Assembly: GCA_963719025.1 (NCBI GenBank)
Contig: CAVRBK010000095.1
Coordinates: 1 to 7,711 of the forward strand
Direction: 5' to 3'
Source: Thiosocius sp963719025
GTDB taxonomy: Bacteria; Pseudomonadota; Gammaproteobacteria; Chromatiales; Chromatiaceae
DNA length: 7,711 nucleotides
Below the pieces are notes generated by a model, which saw only the letters and a program-made list of their open reading frames with translations, made no database searches and was not told the DNA's origin. Shown here in pieces: positions 1 through 7,711 of this stretch. Within the stretch, counting starts at the first letter, position 1. Every line of letters starts with the position of its first letter. Position numbers and translations under genes: made by a program.

Positions 1-506
1 AATGGTTGCGCGGATACCAGCGGTCGATCTTGCGTTCGCCCTCCGCGAGCGCAAGCACGCAGGTCCGGCAGGACGCGACGATGCAACAGCGCATAGACCG
101 GCTGCAGACGCTGTCCGTCGTGGGCCACGGCGATATCGGCCTCGCCGCGCTCAGCCCGGCAGCCAGACGGGGTGCCAGATCGGCGACGATCACCGGCCCG
201 TCGCAGGGCAGGGTCAAAAGATAGTCGGTCTGGCATGTTCTCCAGACCGGCGAGAAAACCGGCCAGCGGACCCTGGAAATCGTCGAGGGGGTCGGCGATC
301 ACCGGAAATCCGAGCCGGCGGTACTCCTCCTGATTGCGGTTGGCGCTGATCAGTACCGCCCCGACCTGGGGGCGGATGGCATCGACCACGTGGCCGACCA
401 GCAGGCCGTCCCCGAATGGCAGCAGACCCTTGTCCCGGCCGCCCATGCGCCGGCTCTTGCCGCCGGCCAGCATCCAGAGCGGTGATCGCGTCCACTGCTC
501 GATCAT
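1..506 (-). CDS. mobA: MobA, molybdenum cofactor guanylyltransferase (partial, frameshifted)
   Basis: Transfers GMP from GTP to Mo/W-pterin to make the bis-MGD cofactor in the cytoplasm. The N-terminal nucleotide-binding signature LAGGKSRRMGG followed by DKGLL is visible at about residues 14-30. It is followed by a SANRNQEEY stretch, a DPLDDFQGPLAGF stretch, LPCDGP, and later HDGQRLQPVYAL and AEGERKIDRW, in the order expected for the family. About 168 residues are present of a usual 190-200; the C-terminus lies beyond the left edge. Reading needs frame changes near 227, 150 and 55, and a compensating pair near 475-492 that turns the N-terminus into MIEQ-DAITAL-MLAGG. The ATG at 506-504 probably overlaps the tupC stop as ATGA. 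It is the last visible gene of the tup operon, so tungstate uptake and the nucleotide-attachment step would be co-expressed. Family assignment is firm; exact boundaries of the frames are inferred. Confidence 0.85.
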   Translation of the reverse strand, partial: MIEQWTRSPLWMLAGGKSRRMGGRDKGLLPFGDGLLVGHVVDAIRPQVGAVLISANRNQEEYRRLGFPVIADPLDDFQGPLAGFLAGLENMPDRLSFDPALRRAGDRRRSGTPSGCRAERGEADIAVAHDGQRLQPVYALLHRRVLPDLRACARGGRTQDRPLVSAQP

Positions 507-1219
507 GCCGTGACCCCGATGCGCGGCGCCGATCGGCGTGACCTTGTTCGGCAACTCGCCGGCGTTCGGTTCATCGTCGTCATGCAGCCGTCCGTCGCTC
601 AGGTGCAGCGTCGCGATCGGCCAGGGCGGCGAAGTGCGACGGATCGTGAGTGGCGACCAGCAGGGCAAGACCCTCCTGCTTGCAGCGCCCCGAGCAGTTC
701 GATGGTCCGTCGGCGGCACTTCGAGTCCATGTTGGCCGTCGGTTCGTCCAGCAGCATCACACGAGGGCGGCGCAGCCAGGCCCTGCGCAAGGGCGACGCG
801 TTGGCGTTCTCCGCCGGAGAGCTGGTGGACCGGCTGTTCGGCCAACCTCTCCAGGCCGGACCATTCCAGGCCCTCACGGACCCGTGATCACGGTTTCGCT
901 CGGGTGCCGCTGAGCGGATAGTTCAGGTTGTAACGGACGCTGCCCTCGAACAGATAGGGCTGCTGATGCAGATAGATGCAGTCGGCCAGCAGGCGGCGTT
1001 TTACCTGGCGCCAGCGATGCGGTCGCGCCATCGATGCTCGACCTCGTGCCTGGTCGGGGCGCTCCATACCGGCCAGGATGCGCAGCAGGGTCGATTTGCC
1101 GGCACCGTTCTCACCGCACAGCAGCTGGCACTCGCCCGGGCCAGCGCGATATCCACCCCGTCGAGTATCTCGCGTCGACCGAAGCGCTTGTCGATCCCGG
1201 CGAACGACAAACGACTCAC
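503..1219 (-). CDS. tupC: TupC-like tungstate ABC transporter ATPase (frameshifted)
   Basis: Cytoplasmic ATPase that powers tungstate import by the Tup transporter. All core ABC motifs can be read, spread over several frames: Walker A GENGAGKST (about 1090-1115), a Q-loop-like YLHQQPYLFEGSV (about 940-985), signature LSGGERQRVAL (about 790-825), Walker B RVMLLDEPTANMD (about 730-770) and switch-histidine VATHD (about 640). The size, about 240 residues, suits the family. GTG at 1219 is chosen as the start because it overlaps the tupB stop (GTGA), a typical coupled junction. Frame changes are needed near 1137, 1035-1060 (pair), 885-905 (pair, skipping an in-frame TGA), 790, 678 and 610. The 1137 shift looks like one base lost from a short G run on the coding strand. 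The 3' end is not fixed: in the read as given the last frame continues open into mobA, and I infer the stop at 503-505. The substrate is inferred from the adjacent tupA and tupB. Confidence 0.83.
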
Positions 1220-1919
1220 GTCACCGGCCTCCCCTTGCCCTGCACCACCTGCAGCAGCCCGTTCAGAAAGAATGCCATCAGCAGCAGCACCAGACCCAGG
1301 GCGATGCCCTGGGCGAACTCGCCCTTGCTGGTCTCCAGCGCGATCGCGGTCGGGATGTTGCGCGTGTAGTGCAGTATGTTGCCGCCCAGCATCATGGACG
1401 CGCCGACCTCGGCGATGATTCGACCGAAGGCGGCCAGCAGCGCGGCCAACAGGCCGAAGCGCGCCTCGCGCATGAGCGTGTAGCACCGCCCTGGTCCGGC
1501 TCGCACCCAGGGTGCGCGCCGTCTCCCAGGCGCGCCGGTCGGTCGCCTGCAGCGACGAGTGCCCCATGGCAACCAGGATCGGCAGCGCCAGGACGATCTG
1601 GCCGATCACCATGGCCGGCTGGGTAAACAACAAGTGCCAGTCGCCCAGCGGACCCTGCCGCGACAGCAGCATGTAAAACGTCAGGCCGACCACCACCGCC
1701 GGAAAGGACAGCAGGGTGTTGAACACGGTGATCAACACCCGCCGGCCGGGAAATCGCCCGTAGGCCAGCAGAAAGGCAATGCGCGACCGCGACCGGGGTG
1801 GCGATCGCGATCGCGGTCAGCGACACCTGGAACGAGATCCCGACGATCTCCCACAGCCCCGGGTCACCGCCGAACAGCAGGACCAGTGCCTGTTGCGTGC
1901 TCTCGGCAATCGAACCCAT
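1216..1919 (-). CDS. tupB: TupB-like tungstate ABC transporter permease (frameshifted)
   Basis: Inner-membrane permease of the tungstate importer. The protein, about 234 residues, is strongly hydrophobic with roughly five or six predicted membrane segments. The N-terminal part (STQQALVLLFGGDPGLWEI, then SFQVSLTAIAIATPVAVA) resembles TupB, not ModB. The C-terminal part carries the cytoplasmic-loop motif AEVGASMMLGGNI followed by YTRNIPTAIALETSKGEFA, which is highly characteristic of TupB; that loop is where the ATPase docks. Two frame changes are needed, near 1780 and near 1483; the sequence on either side continues the family alignment without loss. The ATG at 1919 follows the tupA stop by 23 bases with only a weak Shine-Dalgarno-like GGGA. 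The stop overlaps the GTG of tupC, so the two are probably translationally coupled. Tungstate rather than molybdate is inferred from the tupA partner. Confidence 0.86.
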
Positions 1920-1942
1920 CGTGCTGGCCGGCCCGGTCCCGA

Positions 1943-2787
1943 TCAGCGTCTCGCGAGCGTCGCCGCCGACGGCGTGAACAACTGCTCCCCCGACTTGCGA
2001 TAGGCCGCTATCGCCTGCTGACCCTCGGGGCCCCGGATCCACTCGATCAGGGCCTTGCGCCCTGGTGATTCAGATCGGGGTAGCGCGTCAGCGCTGACCG
2101 CGATAATCGCGTAGGGGTTGAACAGTTCCTCGTGTCCCTGGTAGGTGATCTTCAGCCGGCTCTTGTCACGGTAGGCCAGCCAGGTACCGCGGTCGGTCAG
2201 GGTGTAGGCGTCCAGTTCGTCGGCCATCTGCAGCACCTTGCCCATGCCCTGACCCGCCTCTCGATACCAGCCGCCCTCGGGCTCCACGCCGGCCTGCGCC
2301 AGATCGTGCGCTCTTTTTTGTGCGTACCGGAATCATCGCCGCGCGAGACGAAGACGCCTTGGTCTGCGCGATGCGTCTCAGCGCGTCGCCTGGCACTGGC
2401 GGCCTGTTCCAGTCCCGCCGGGTCCGCGGGCGGCCCGACCATCACGAAGTCGTTGAACATCACGGGCAGCCGCTGCTCGCCATATCCTTCGTCGACGAAA
2501 CGCTGTTCCGCCGCAGGCGCGTGGACCAGTACGACGTCGACATCGCCGTCGCGGCCCATGCGCAGTGCCTTACCGGTGCCCACCGCGATCACGTGGACCT
2601 CATAACCCGTAGCGGCCTTGAAGCGTGGCAACAGATCGTTCAGCAGGCCGGAGTTCTCGGTACTCGTAGTGGTCGCCAGTCGCACTGTGCCGGCACGATC
2701 GAAATCGCCCAGTGCGCTTCCGCAGGCGGCGATCAGCACCGCAGCGATCAGTACCTGTTTCAGCGCAACCCAAGGCCTCTGCAGCAT
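1943..2787 (-). CDS. tupA: TupA-like tungstate-binding periplasmic protein (frameshifted)
   Basis: Captures tungstate outside the inner membrane and hands it to TupB. After a hydrophobic signal (residues about 8-27) the mature protein starts the family hallmark ATTTSTENSG at 38-47, then VGTGKALR at 69-76, GDVDVVLVHA, FNDFVMVGPPADPA, FVSRGDDSGTHKK, and a later AGQGMGKVLQMADE block. The TTTST oxyanion motif separates TupA from ModA and WtpA. The start ATG at 2787 is fixed by a strong GGAGG five bases upstream and by the signal peptide beginning right after it. LIAAC at 18-22 could be a lipobox, so it may be a lipoprotein, not a free periplasmic protein. Frame changes are needed near 2350-2395 (compensating pair), at the A6 run near 2314-2319, and near 2055-2085 (pair that converts the read to ARYPDLNHQGA). 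The total of about 280 residues is normal. It is first in the tup-mobA operon, under a candidate sigma-54 promoter. Confidence 0.9.
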
Positions 2788-2790
2788 TAT

Positions 2791-2797
2791 TCCCTCC
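2791..2797 (-). promoter_or_regulatory. Shine-Dalgarno of tupA
   Basis: GGAGGGA on the minus strand; the GGAGG core ends five bases before the ATG at 2787. It fixes the tupA start, because the frame stays open for about 200 bases further upstream. Confidence 0.75.
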
Positions 2798-2830
2798 GGC
2801 GGGGTTCCGAGTCTGTCTGCCCTCGAACGG

Positions 2831-2846
2831 TGCAAGACCGATGCCA
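2831..2846 (-). promoter_or_regulatory. Candidate sigma-54 (-24/-12) promoter of the tup operon
   Basis: The minus strand reads TGGCATCGGTCTTGCA. The sigma-54 consensus is TGGCAC-N5-TTGCA, so the GG and GC elements have the required ten-base spacing and only one base of the ten conserved half-site positions differs (C to T). Transcription would begin about 12 bases after the GC, near 2820, giving a leader of roughly 33 bases to the tupA ATG. The divergently transcribed neighbour encodes a sigma-54 activator with an intact GAFTGA motif, which supports function. The match is seen; activity is inferred. Confidence 0.68.
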
Positions 2847-2903
2847 TCCGTTGAAAGTCTGGCCCCATCGGGCGGCGCGGCAGGACCTGTCGTTTGTCAT
2901 GGG

Positions 2904-2929
2904 CAGCGGCGCTGGCAGAATAAGTTATT
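2904..2929. promoter_or_regulatory. Two adjacent perfect dyads upstream of tupA
   Basis: CAGCG-G-CGCTG (2904-2914) and AATAA-G-TTATT (2919-2929) are both perfect 11-base palindromes with a one-base centre, their centres 15 bases apart. They lie 58-83 bases upstream of the sigma-54 promoter, within reach of an enhancer-bound activator. Protein binding is inferred only; short palindromes can occur by chance. Confidence 0.35.
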
Positions 2930-2936
2930 TGCGCGC

Positions 2937-2973
2937 GACAAAATGTCCCAGACTCAACTAGACTCTCAGAGAC
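2937..2973. promoter_or_regulatory. Candidate enhancer-type sites (GACA-AAA-TGTC and GACTC repeats)
   Basis: GACA-AAA-TGTC (2937-2947) is a dyad with four-base arms. It is followed by AGACTC twice with a ten-base period (2950-2965), the second copy forming GACTCTCAGAGAC (2961-2973), an imperfect dyad with one mismatched pair. The ten-base period puts the repeats on one helix face. The distance to the sigma-54 promoter, about 90-130 bases, is typical of upstream activator sites. Function is inferred. Confidence 0.35.
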
Positions 2974-3103
2974 ACTATGGCCCAGCAATACTGACTGCCT
3001 GCTGCCGGCCTCGGGGAATCGGGTGCTAGTTTCCGTTTCTTTCCCGGGGTGCAGGAAACCGCGGGGCCTGTCTTCTCACCTACAGATTCGATGAGCGGCA
3101 GCC

Positions 3104-4524
<1,421 letters not shown>

Positions 4525-4617
4525 CCTGCGCGGACGACGACAGAGCCGGTTGCGCCCCCGTGCCGCCTGTACCCGGGCGTTTTGATCCGGCCGGCAGACC
4601 CCTACAGGGCGGAACAG

Positions 4618-5360
4618 ATGACACCTGAGCGAACGGCAACGCTATGCCCGGCAGATCCGACTGATGAGGTGCAGGCGGCCGGGCAGGAAACACTGCTGCG
4701 CGCCAGGGTCCTGGTGGTCGGCCTCGGCGGCCTCGGCTCCCCCGCGGCGATGTACCTCGCCGCCAGTGGTGTCGGCACCCTGGTGCTCAGCGATTTCGAC
4801 CGGGTCGAGTCCTCCAACCTGCAACGCCAGATCATCCATCGCGAATCAGACATCGGCGAACTCAAGGCCGCTTCCGCCAAACGCACGCCTGCAGGACATC
4901 AACCCGGCCTGCGAGGTCGATCGCACTGGACTGGGAACTCGAACCGGCGGAATTGACCACCGAGATCGGAGCCGCCGATGTCGTGCTGGACTGCACCGAC
5001 AATTTTGCCTCCCGGTTCCAGCTCAACCGGATTGCCATGGCCGACCGCACCCCGCTGGTCACCGGCGCGGCGATCCGCCTGGAGGGCCAGGTCATGACCG
5101 CGCTTGCGGACGGCGGACCCTGTTACCAGTGCGTCTATCCGGAACAGCTCGAGCACGAGGAGACCTGCGCCATGGAGGGCGTGCTGGCGCCGCTGGTCGG
5201 CGTGATCGGCAGCCTGCAGGCCCTGCAGGCCGTGCGTATTCTGACCGGGCACCAGGAGCGCCTGCGCGGCCTGCTGCTGCTGTTCGACGCCGCCGGCATG
5301 GAGTGGCAACGCGTCCGGGTACCGGCCACGCCGGACTGCCCGGTCTGCGGTAACTCCTGA
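4618..5360 (+). CDS. moeB: MoeB-type molybdopterin-synthase adenylyltransferase (ThiF/HesA family, frameshifted)
   Basis: Adenylates the C-terminal glycine of MoaD so that it can be loaded with sulfur for dithiolene formation in molybdopterin. Seen in order: SERQRYARQIRL at the N-terminus, the ATP-binding VGLGGLGSPAAMYLAASG, the NLQRQIIHR arginine region, VVLDCTDNFASR, the zinc pair CYQC (with CPVC at the C-terminus), and ETCAMEGVLAPLVGVIGSLQ with the conserved cysteine. The size, about 247 residues without a rhodanese domain, is that of MoeB. Frame changes near 4625, 4660, 4880 and 4917 are needed; the second half (4950-5360) is clean. The start at ATG 4618 is supported by alignment length and a loose AGGGCGGA nearby. 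It lies 93 bases after the response-regulator stop on the same strand, so the two may be co-transcribed. ThiF (thiamine sulfur transfer) is the main alternative; cofactor-gene context favours MoeB. Confidence 0.8.
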
Positions 5361-5397
5361 GCACCCCCTTCTTCGATCCAATACGAACAGCGGCGTC

Positions 5398-6311
5398 TCA
5401 ATCCTCGCCCCAGATCAAGTTCGCCACTTTCGCTGAAATCGTAACCGCCAAGCAGGTCTGCGACCAGGCGGCACTCACCGGACTGCAGGCGATTCAGGAG
5501 TTCCTGGAACAGACGCCGAAACCAGATGTTGCGCGGCAGGGCGAAATCGAATGCCTCGACGCCGAAAGGGAGAAAGGCCAATCCAGCCTCGGTCGCCGCA
5601 GCGCGTGCGCCCGGTGCCACATCCGCCTGGTCGAGGACGATGGCTGCGGCGGCTTCTCGCTCGGACAGCGCGGTGGCCGTGACATTCAGGGAATCAGCCG
5701 CGCGTCGCCATCTTGCGGATCTCCATGAGGAAACGTTGCGCACCCGCGCCGGGCTGGCGCTGAACCCAGCGGTAATCCGCTCCGATCAGGCGCTCAGGAT
5801 CGGTTGTACGACGCGCGACCTCGGGCCTGACGATCAGGCCCTGTTCTCGCGTAAAGGCCCGGATCAGCACCCAGTTGCGGTGCTGCGGGTGCTGTCGAAG
5901 CAACGCCGGGTGGCGGGTACGGCTCTCCTCGCACGGTCCCCAGTGCAGGGCGCTGACGTCCACCCGGCTCGCCTGCAGGAGTTCGAGGCCCAGGCGCGTG
6001 CCGGTCGGCGTGTAGCTGACCTGGGCCAGCGCGTTCACGTCGCGCGCGAATGCGGTCACCACCCGGTACAGCAGCGGGTCATCGCTGCCGGCGATCACCA
6101 GGCGGTCGGTCAGCAGGCCGCCGTGGGCCGAATCCATCATCCAGCGATCGATCAGCTCACGCGGAAACATCCACTTGCCGGTCACCTTGGTGGCCGGAAT
6201 CTTGCCCTCGTTGACCAGCGTATAGATCTTCTTTTCGTTCAGCTGCAGGTAAGCGGCGACCTGCTTGACGCTCAGGAATACATCGCTCTGCGGCAGCATC
6301 ACAGCGGACAT
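5398..6311 (-). CDS. HTH DNA-binding / PBP-like ligand-binding regulator (frameshifted)
   Basis: Predicted cytoplasmic one-component regulator. The N-terminus is an excisionase/MerR-type helix-turn-helix (about residues 11-57: FLSVKQVAAYLQLNEKKIY then GKIPATKVTGKWMF). It is joined to a PBP-like domain (about 75-300) of the kind found with molybdate or tungstate metabolism and formate dehydrogenase genes; visible landmarks are REQGLIVRPE, RWVQRQPGAGAQRFL, TEREAAAAIVL-like ALSEREAAAAIVL, ADVAPG, FDFALPR and LGGYDFSESG. No signal peptide or membrane segment is seen, so the ligand would be sensed inside the cell. Frame changes near 5703 (skipping a TGA) and near 5420 give a natural end, NLIWGED, at 5398; without the latter the frame would run some 225 bases into moeB. 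I chose the ATG at 6311, 14 bases after the fdhD stop; a TTG at 6329 is an alternative. It is probably co-transcribed with fdhD. The ligand is inferred from context. Confidence 0.78.
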
Positions 6312-6325
6312 GGTGTGATCCGCTT

Positions 6326-7249
6326 TCAAATGCCTGCCCTTGCCGCCGCGTGATTCCGCGTACGTGCATGCGACGGAATGGCGTCGAAGGTGATCTGATC
6401 GGCGCCGTTGTAGACCAGAAAGTGCCGACCCTTGGCACGCGCGATCAGCACCACACCGATCTTCTGCGCCAGTTCAAGCCCCCGAAAGGTCACGCCGGAG
6501 CGCGACAGCAGGATCGGGATCTGCATCTGCGCGACCTTGATGACCATCTCGGAGGTCAGGCGGCCGGTGGTGTAGAACCATTTGTCCTTGCCTTCTATCG
6601 CGTTCAGCCACATGAAGCCGCTGATCGCATCCGCGGCATTGTGTCGGCCGACATCCTCCACGAACAGGTGGATATCCGGGTCGGCGACCGCATCGCAGCT
6701 GCACAAGGCACAGCCGTGGACGGCGCCGGCACGTCGGTAGACCTCGTTGTGATCGCTGATCCCGGACAGCAGGCGGTAGATCAGCGACTGCGAGATCTGG
6801 CGTCGTGGCAGCCGGATCTTTTCGATCTGCTCGCCGATGCGCCCAAACACGGTGCCCTGCCCGCAACCGGTGGTCACCGTGCGGTGCTTCAGCTTTTCTT
6901 CGAGATCGGCGATGCGTTCGAAGGTCTCGACCCGCACCTCGGTCTTGTCCCAGTCGACCCGGATCGAATCGACCGACTCCAGACAGGGGACGAGGCGCTG
7001 GTTGAGCAGATACCCGAGCGTCAGCATCTCGGGGTGGGTGCCCAGCGTCATCAGGGTGACGATCTCGCGATCATCCAGGAACAGGGTCAACGCCCTTTCC
7101 CCGGCAACGAAACCGCTGCGCGCCTCGCCGTACTCATCAACGGCGACGACCTCATGCGCAGGTCGCAGACCGAGGTCGGTCATTTCCGGTCGGTAAGGCG
7201 AGCGTGCGTCATCGCACGCATCATTGTCCCTTGTCTGCACACCGCTCAT
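6326..7249 (-). CDS. fdhD: FdhD-family formate dehydrogenase accessory sulfurtransferase
   Basis: FdhD carries sulfur from a cysteine desulfurase to the Mo/W-bisMGD cofactor of formate dehydrogenase. The 307-residue frame is intact. Family landmarks: VTLMTLGTHPEMLTLGYLL (64-82), TTGCGQGTVF (126-135), the strongly conserved VEDVGRHNAADAISGF (197-212), and TTGRLTSEMVIKVAQMQIP (227-245). It is somewhat longer than the usual 260-280 residues because of about 30 polar residues at the N-terminus and a short C-terminal tail. The sequence is divergent: the canonical sulfur-transfer CxxC is C129-G-Q-G132, keeping only the first cysteine, while a C180-A-L-C183-S-C185 cluster appears later. SRSGVT at 249-254 replaces the usual SAPT-like loop. 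The start ATG is six bases after the moaA stop, so the pair is probably one transcript. Assignment to the family is secure; exact partner enzyme is not shown, since no formate dehydrogenase gene is in the window. Confidence 0.9.
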   Translation of the reverse strand: MSGVQTRDNDACDDARSPYRPEMTDLGLRPAHEVVAVDEYGEARSGFVAGERALTLFLDDREIVTLMTLGTHPEMLTLGYLLNQRLVPCLESVDSIRVDWDKTEVRVETFERIADLEEKLKHRTVTTGCGQGTVFGRIGEQIEKIRLPRRQISQSLIYRLLSGISDHNEVYRRAGAVHGCALCSCDAVADPDIHLFVEDVGRHNAADAISGFMWLNAIEGKDKWFYTTGRLTSEMVIKVAQMQIPILLSRSGVTFRGLELAQKIGVVLIARAKGRHFLVYNGADQITFDAIPSHARTRNHAAARAGI

Positions 7250-7255
7250 GGTGCC

Positions 7256-7711
7256 TCAACCCCCGGTGTGGCTCATGTGGCGAAAGATCACCGGCTTGGC
7301 CTCGAGGTTGAAATCGTGGCCGCGGGGCTTGATATCCATCGAGGCCAGGATCGCCTTGCGCAAGGCCTCCTCGTCGCCGGGGTTTGCCCGCACCACCCGA
7401 CGCAGGTCCACGCTGTGTTCCTGCCCCAGGCACAGCAGCAGGCGACCTTCTGAGGTCAGGCGCACCCGGTTGCACTGCTCGCAAAAATTGTGGCTGTGCG
7501 GCGAGATGAAACCGATCCGGGTGTCGACATCGGGGATCCGGTAGTAGCGCGAGGGCCCACCGGTGGTCTCCGTCGTCGGGACCAGCGGGTACTTTTTGGT
7601 TAGATCAGCACGGATCTCGTCGCTGGAGTAATAGCACTCCGCGCGGTCATGATCGCCGACGACGCCAAGCGGCATCTCCTCGATGAAGCTGATGTCCAGG
7701 CCCCGATCAAT
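7256..7711 (-). CDS. moaA: MoaA, GTP 3',8-cyclase (C-terminal part)
   Basis: Radical-SAM enzyme that, with MoaC, converts GTP to cyclic pyranopterin monophosphate, the first step of molybdenum-cofactor synthesis. Only the last 151 codons are in the window; the N-terminal half with the radical-SAM cluster lies beyond the right edge. Visible: the FIEEMPLG motif near the edge, then the C-terminal iron-sulfur cysteines in FCEQCNRVRLTSEG plus LLLCLG (C-x2-C-x13-C), which bind the cluster that holds GTP. The protein ends in SHTGG, preserving the terminal double glycine known to be needed for MoaA activity. The frame is clean to the edge. Upstream of fdhD by six bases, it is the first visible gene of this minus-strand group. 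Confidence 0.95.
   Translation of the reverse strand: MDRGLDISFIEEMPLGVVGDHDRAECYYSSDEIRADLTKKYPLVPTTETTGGPSRYYRIPDVDTRIGFISPHSHNFCEQCNRVRLTSEGRLLLCLGQEHSVDLRRVVRANPGDEEALRKAILASMDIKPRGHDFNLEAKPVIFRHMSHTGG

Larger units (their letters stand above)
2788..3103. other. Divergent tupA / response-regulator intergenic region
   Basis: 316 bases without a supportable gene. It contains the tupA leader and sigma-54 promoter at its left, a cluster of short dyads at 2904-2973, and an AT-rich patch at 2917-2946 that stands out from the GC-rich surroundings. For the response-regulator gene I see no convincing promoter; TGCTAGTTT at 3024-3032 could be an extended -10 but lacks a -35 partner. No RNA gene was recognised. 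Confidence 0.7.

Noticed and set aside
976..1626. Plus-strand frame of 216 codons
   Set aside because: Shadow of tupB and tupC; it looks long only because the real genes on the other strand are split by frameshifts.
2913..2932. TGGCAG...TTTGC on the plus strand as a sigma-54 promoter for the response regulator
   Set aside because: The GG and GC elements are 15 bases apart instead of ten, so sigma-54 polymerase would not fit.
2788..3103. ModE-type Mo-box
   Set aside because: No TATATA-like inverted repeat of the known consensus was found; the AATAAGTTATT dyad does not match it.
4605..4617. Small hairpin (CCC-TACA-GGG) masking the moeB ribosome site
   Set aside because: Only three or four base pairs; too weak to propose regulation.
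5361..5397. Bidirectional terminator between the convergent moeB and HTH-PBP genes
   Set aside because: The 37 bases show no GC-rich stem with a T run on either strand.
5526..6353. Open frame of 275 codons on the plus strand
   Set aside because: Antisense to the HTH-PBP regulator, which carries the conserved motifs.
6350..7453. Open frame of 367 codons on the plus strand
   Set aside because: Antisense to the intact fdhD and the moaA 3' end; no recognisable family and composition typical of a shadow frame.

Overview
The window is GC-rich bacterial DNA, most likely from a proteobacterium; a gammaproteobacterium is my guess from protein flavour, and the lineage is inferred, not proven. Almost every gene concerns tungsten/molybdenum supply, pterin-cofactor assembly or maturation of a Mo/W enzyme such as formate dehydrogenase.

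Layout. (1) Minus strand, 1-2787: an operon read right to left, tupA-tupB-tupC-mobA. It encodes a tungstate ABC importer (binding protein, permease, ATPase) followed by the nucleotidyltransferase that builds the bis-MGD form of the cofactor; mobA runs off the left edge. (2) 2788-3103: a 316-base divergent regulatory region. It holds a near-consensus sigma-54 promoter pointing at tupA and a cluster of short dyads 58-142 bases upstream of it. (3) Plus strand, 3104-5360: a sigma-54-dependent response regulator (receiver, AAA+, Fis-type HTH) and a MoeB-type adenylyltransferase that activates MoaD. (4) Minus strand, 5398-7711: moaA (its 3' part only), fdhD, and a regulator that fuses a small DNA-binding domain to a PBP-like ligand domain; again read right to left and tightly packed.

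How it fits together: MoaA starts cofactor synthesis, MoeB activates the sulfur carrier for the dithiolene step, TupABC imports tungstate, MobA adds GMP, and FdhD delivers sulfur to the finished cofactor for formate dehydrogenase. Two regulators of different type sit among them. The most interesting reading is that tungstate uptake is switched on through sigma-54 by the divergently encoded response regulator, while the HTH-PBP protein may sense the oxyanion in the cytoplasm.

Quality caveat: many genes are interrupted by single-base frameshifts (about 20 or more, densest in 1-2400 and 4618-4930). Conserved motifs continue correctly in another frame, often with a compensating shift nearby. fdhD, the moaA fragment and the first 1.07 kb of the response regulator are clean. 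I read this as consensus or sequencing error rather than gene decay, and I give whole-gene spans across the shifts.
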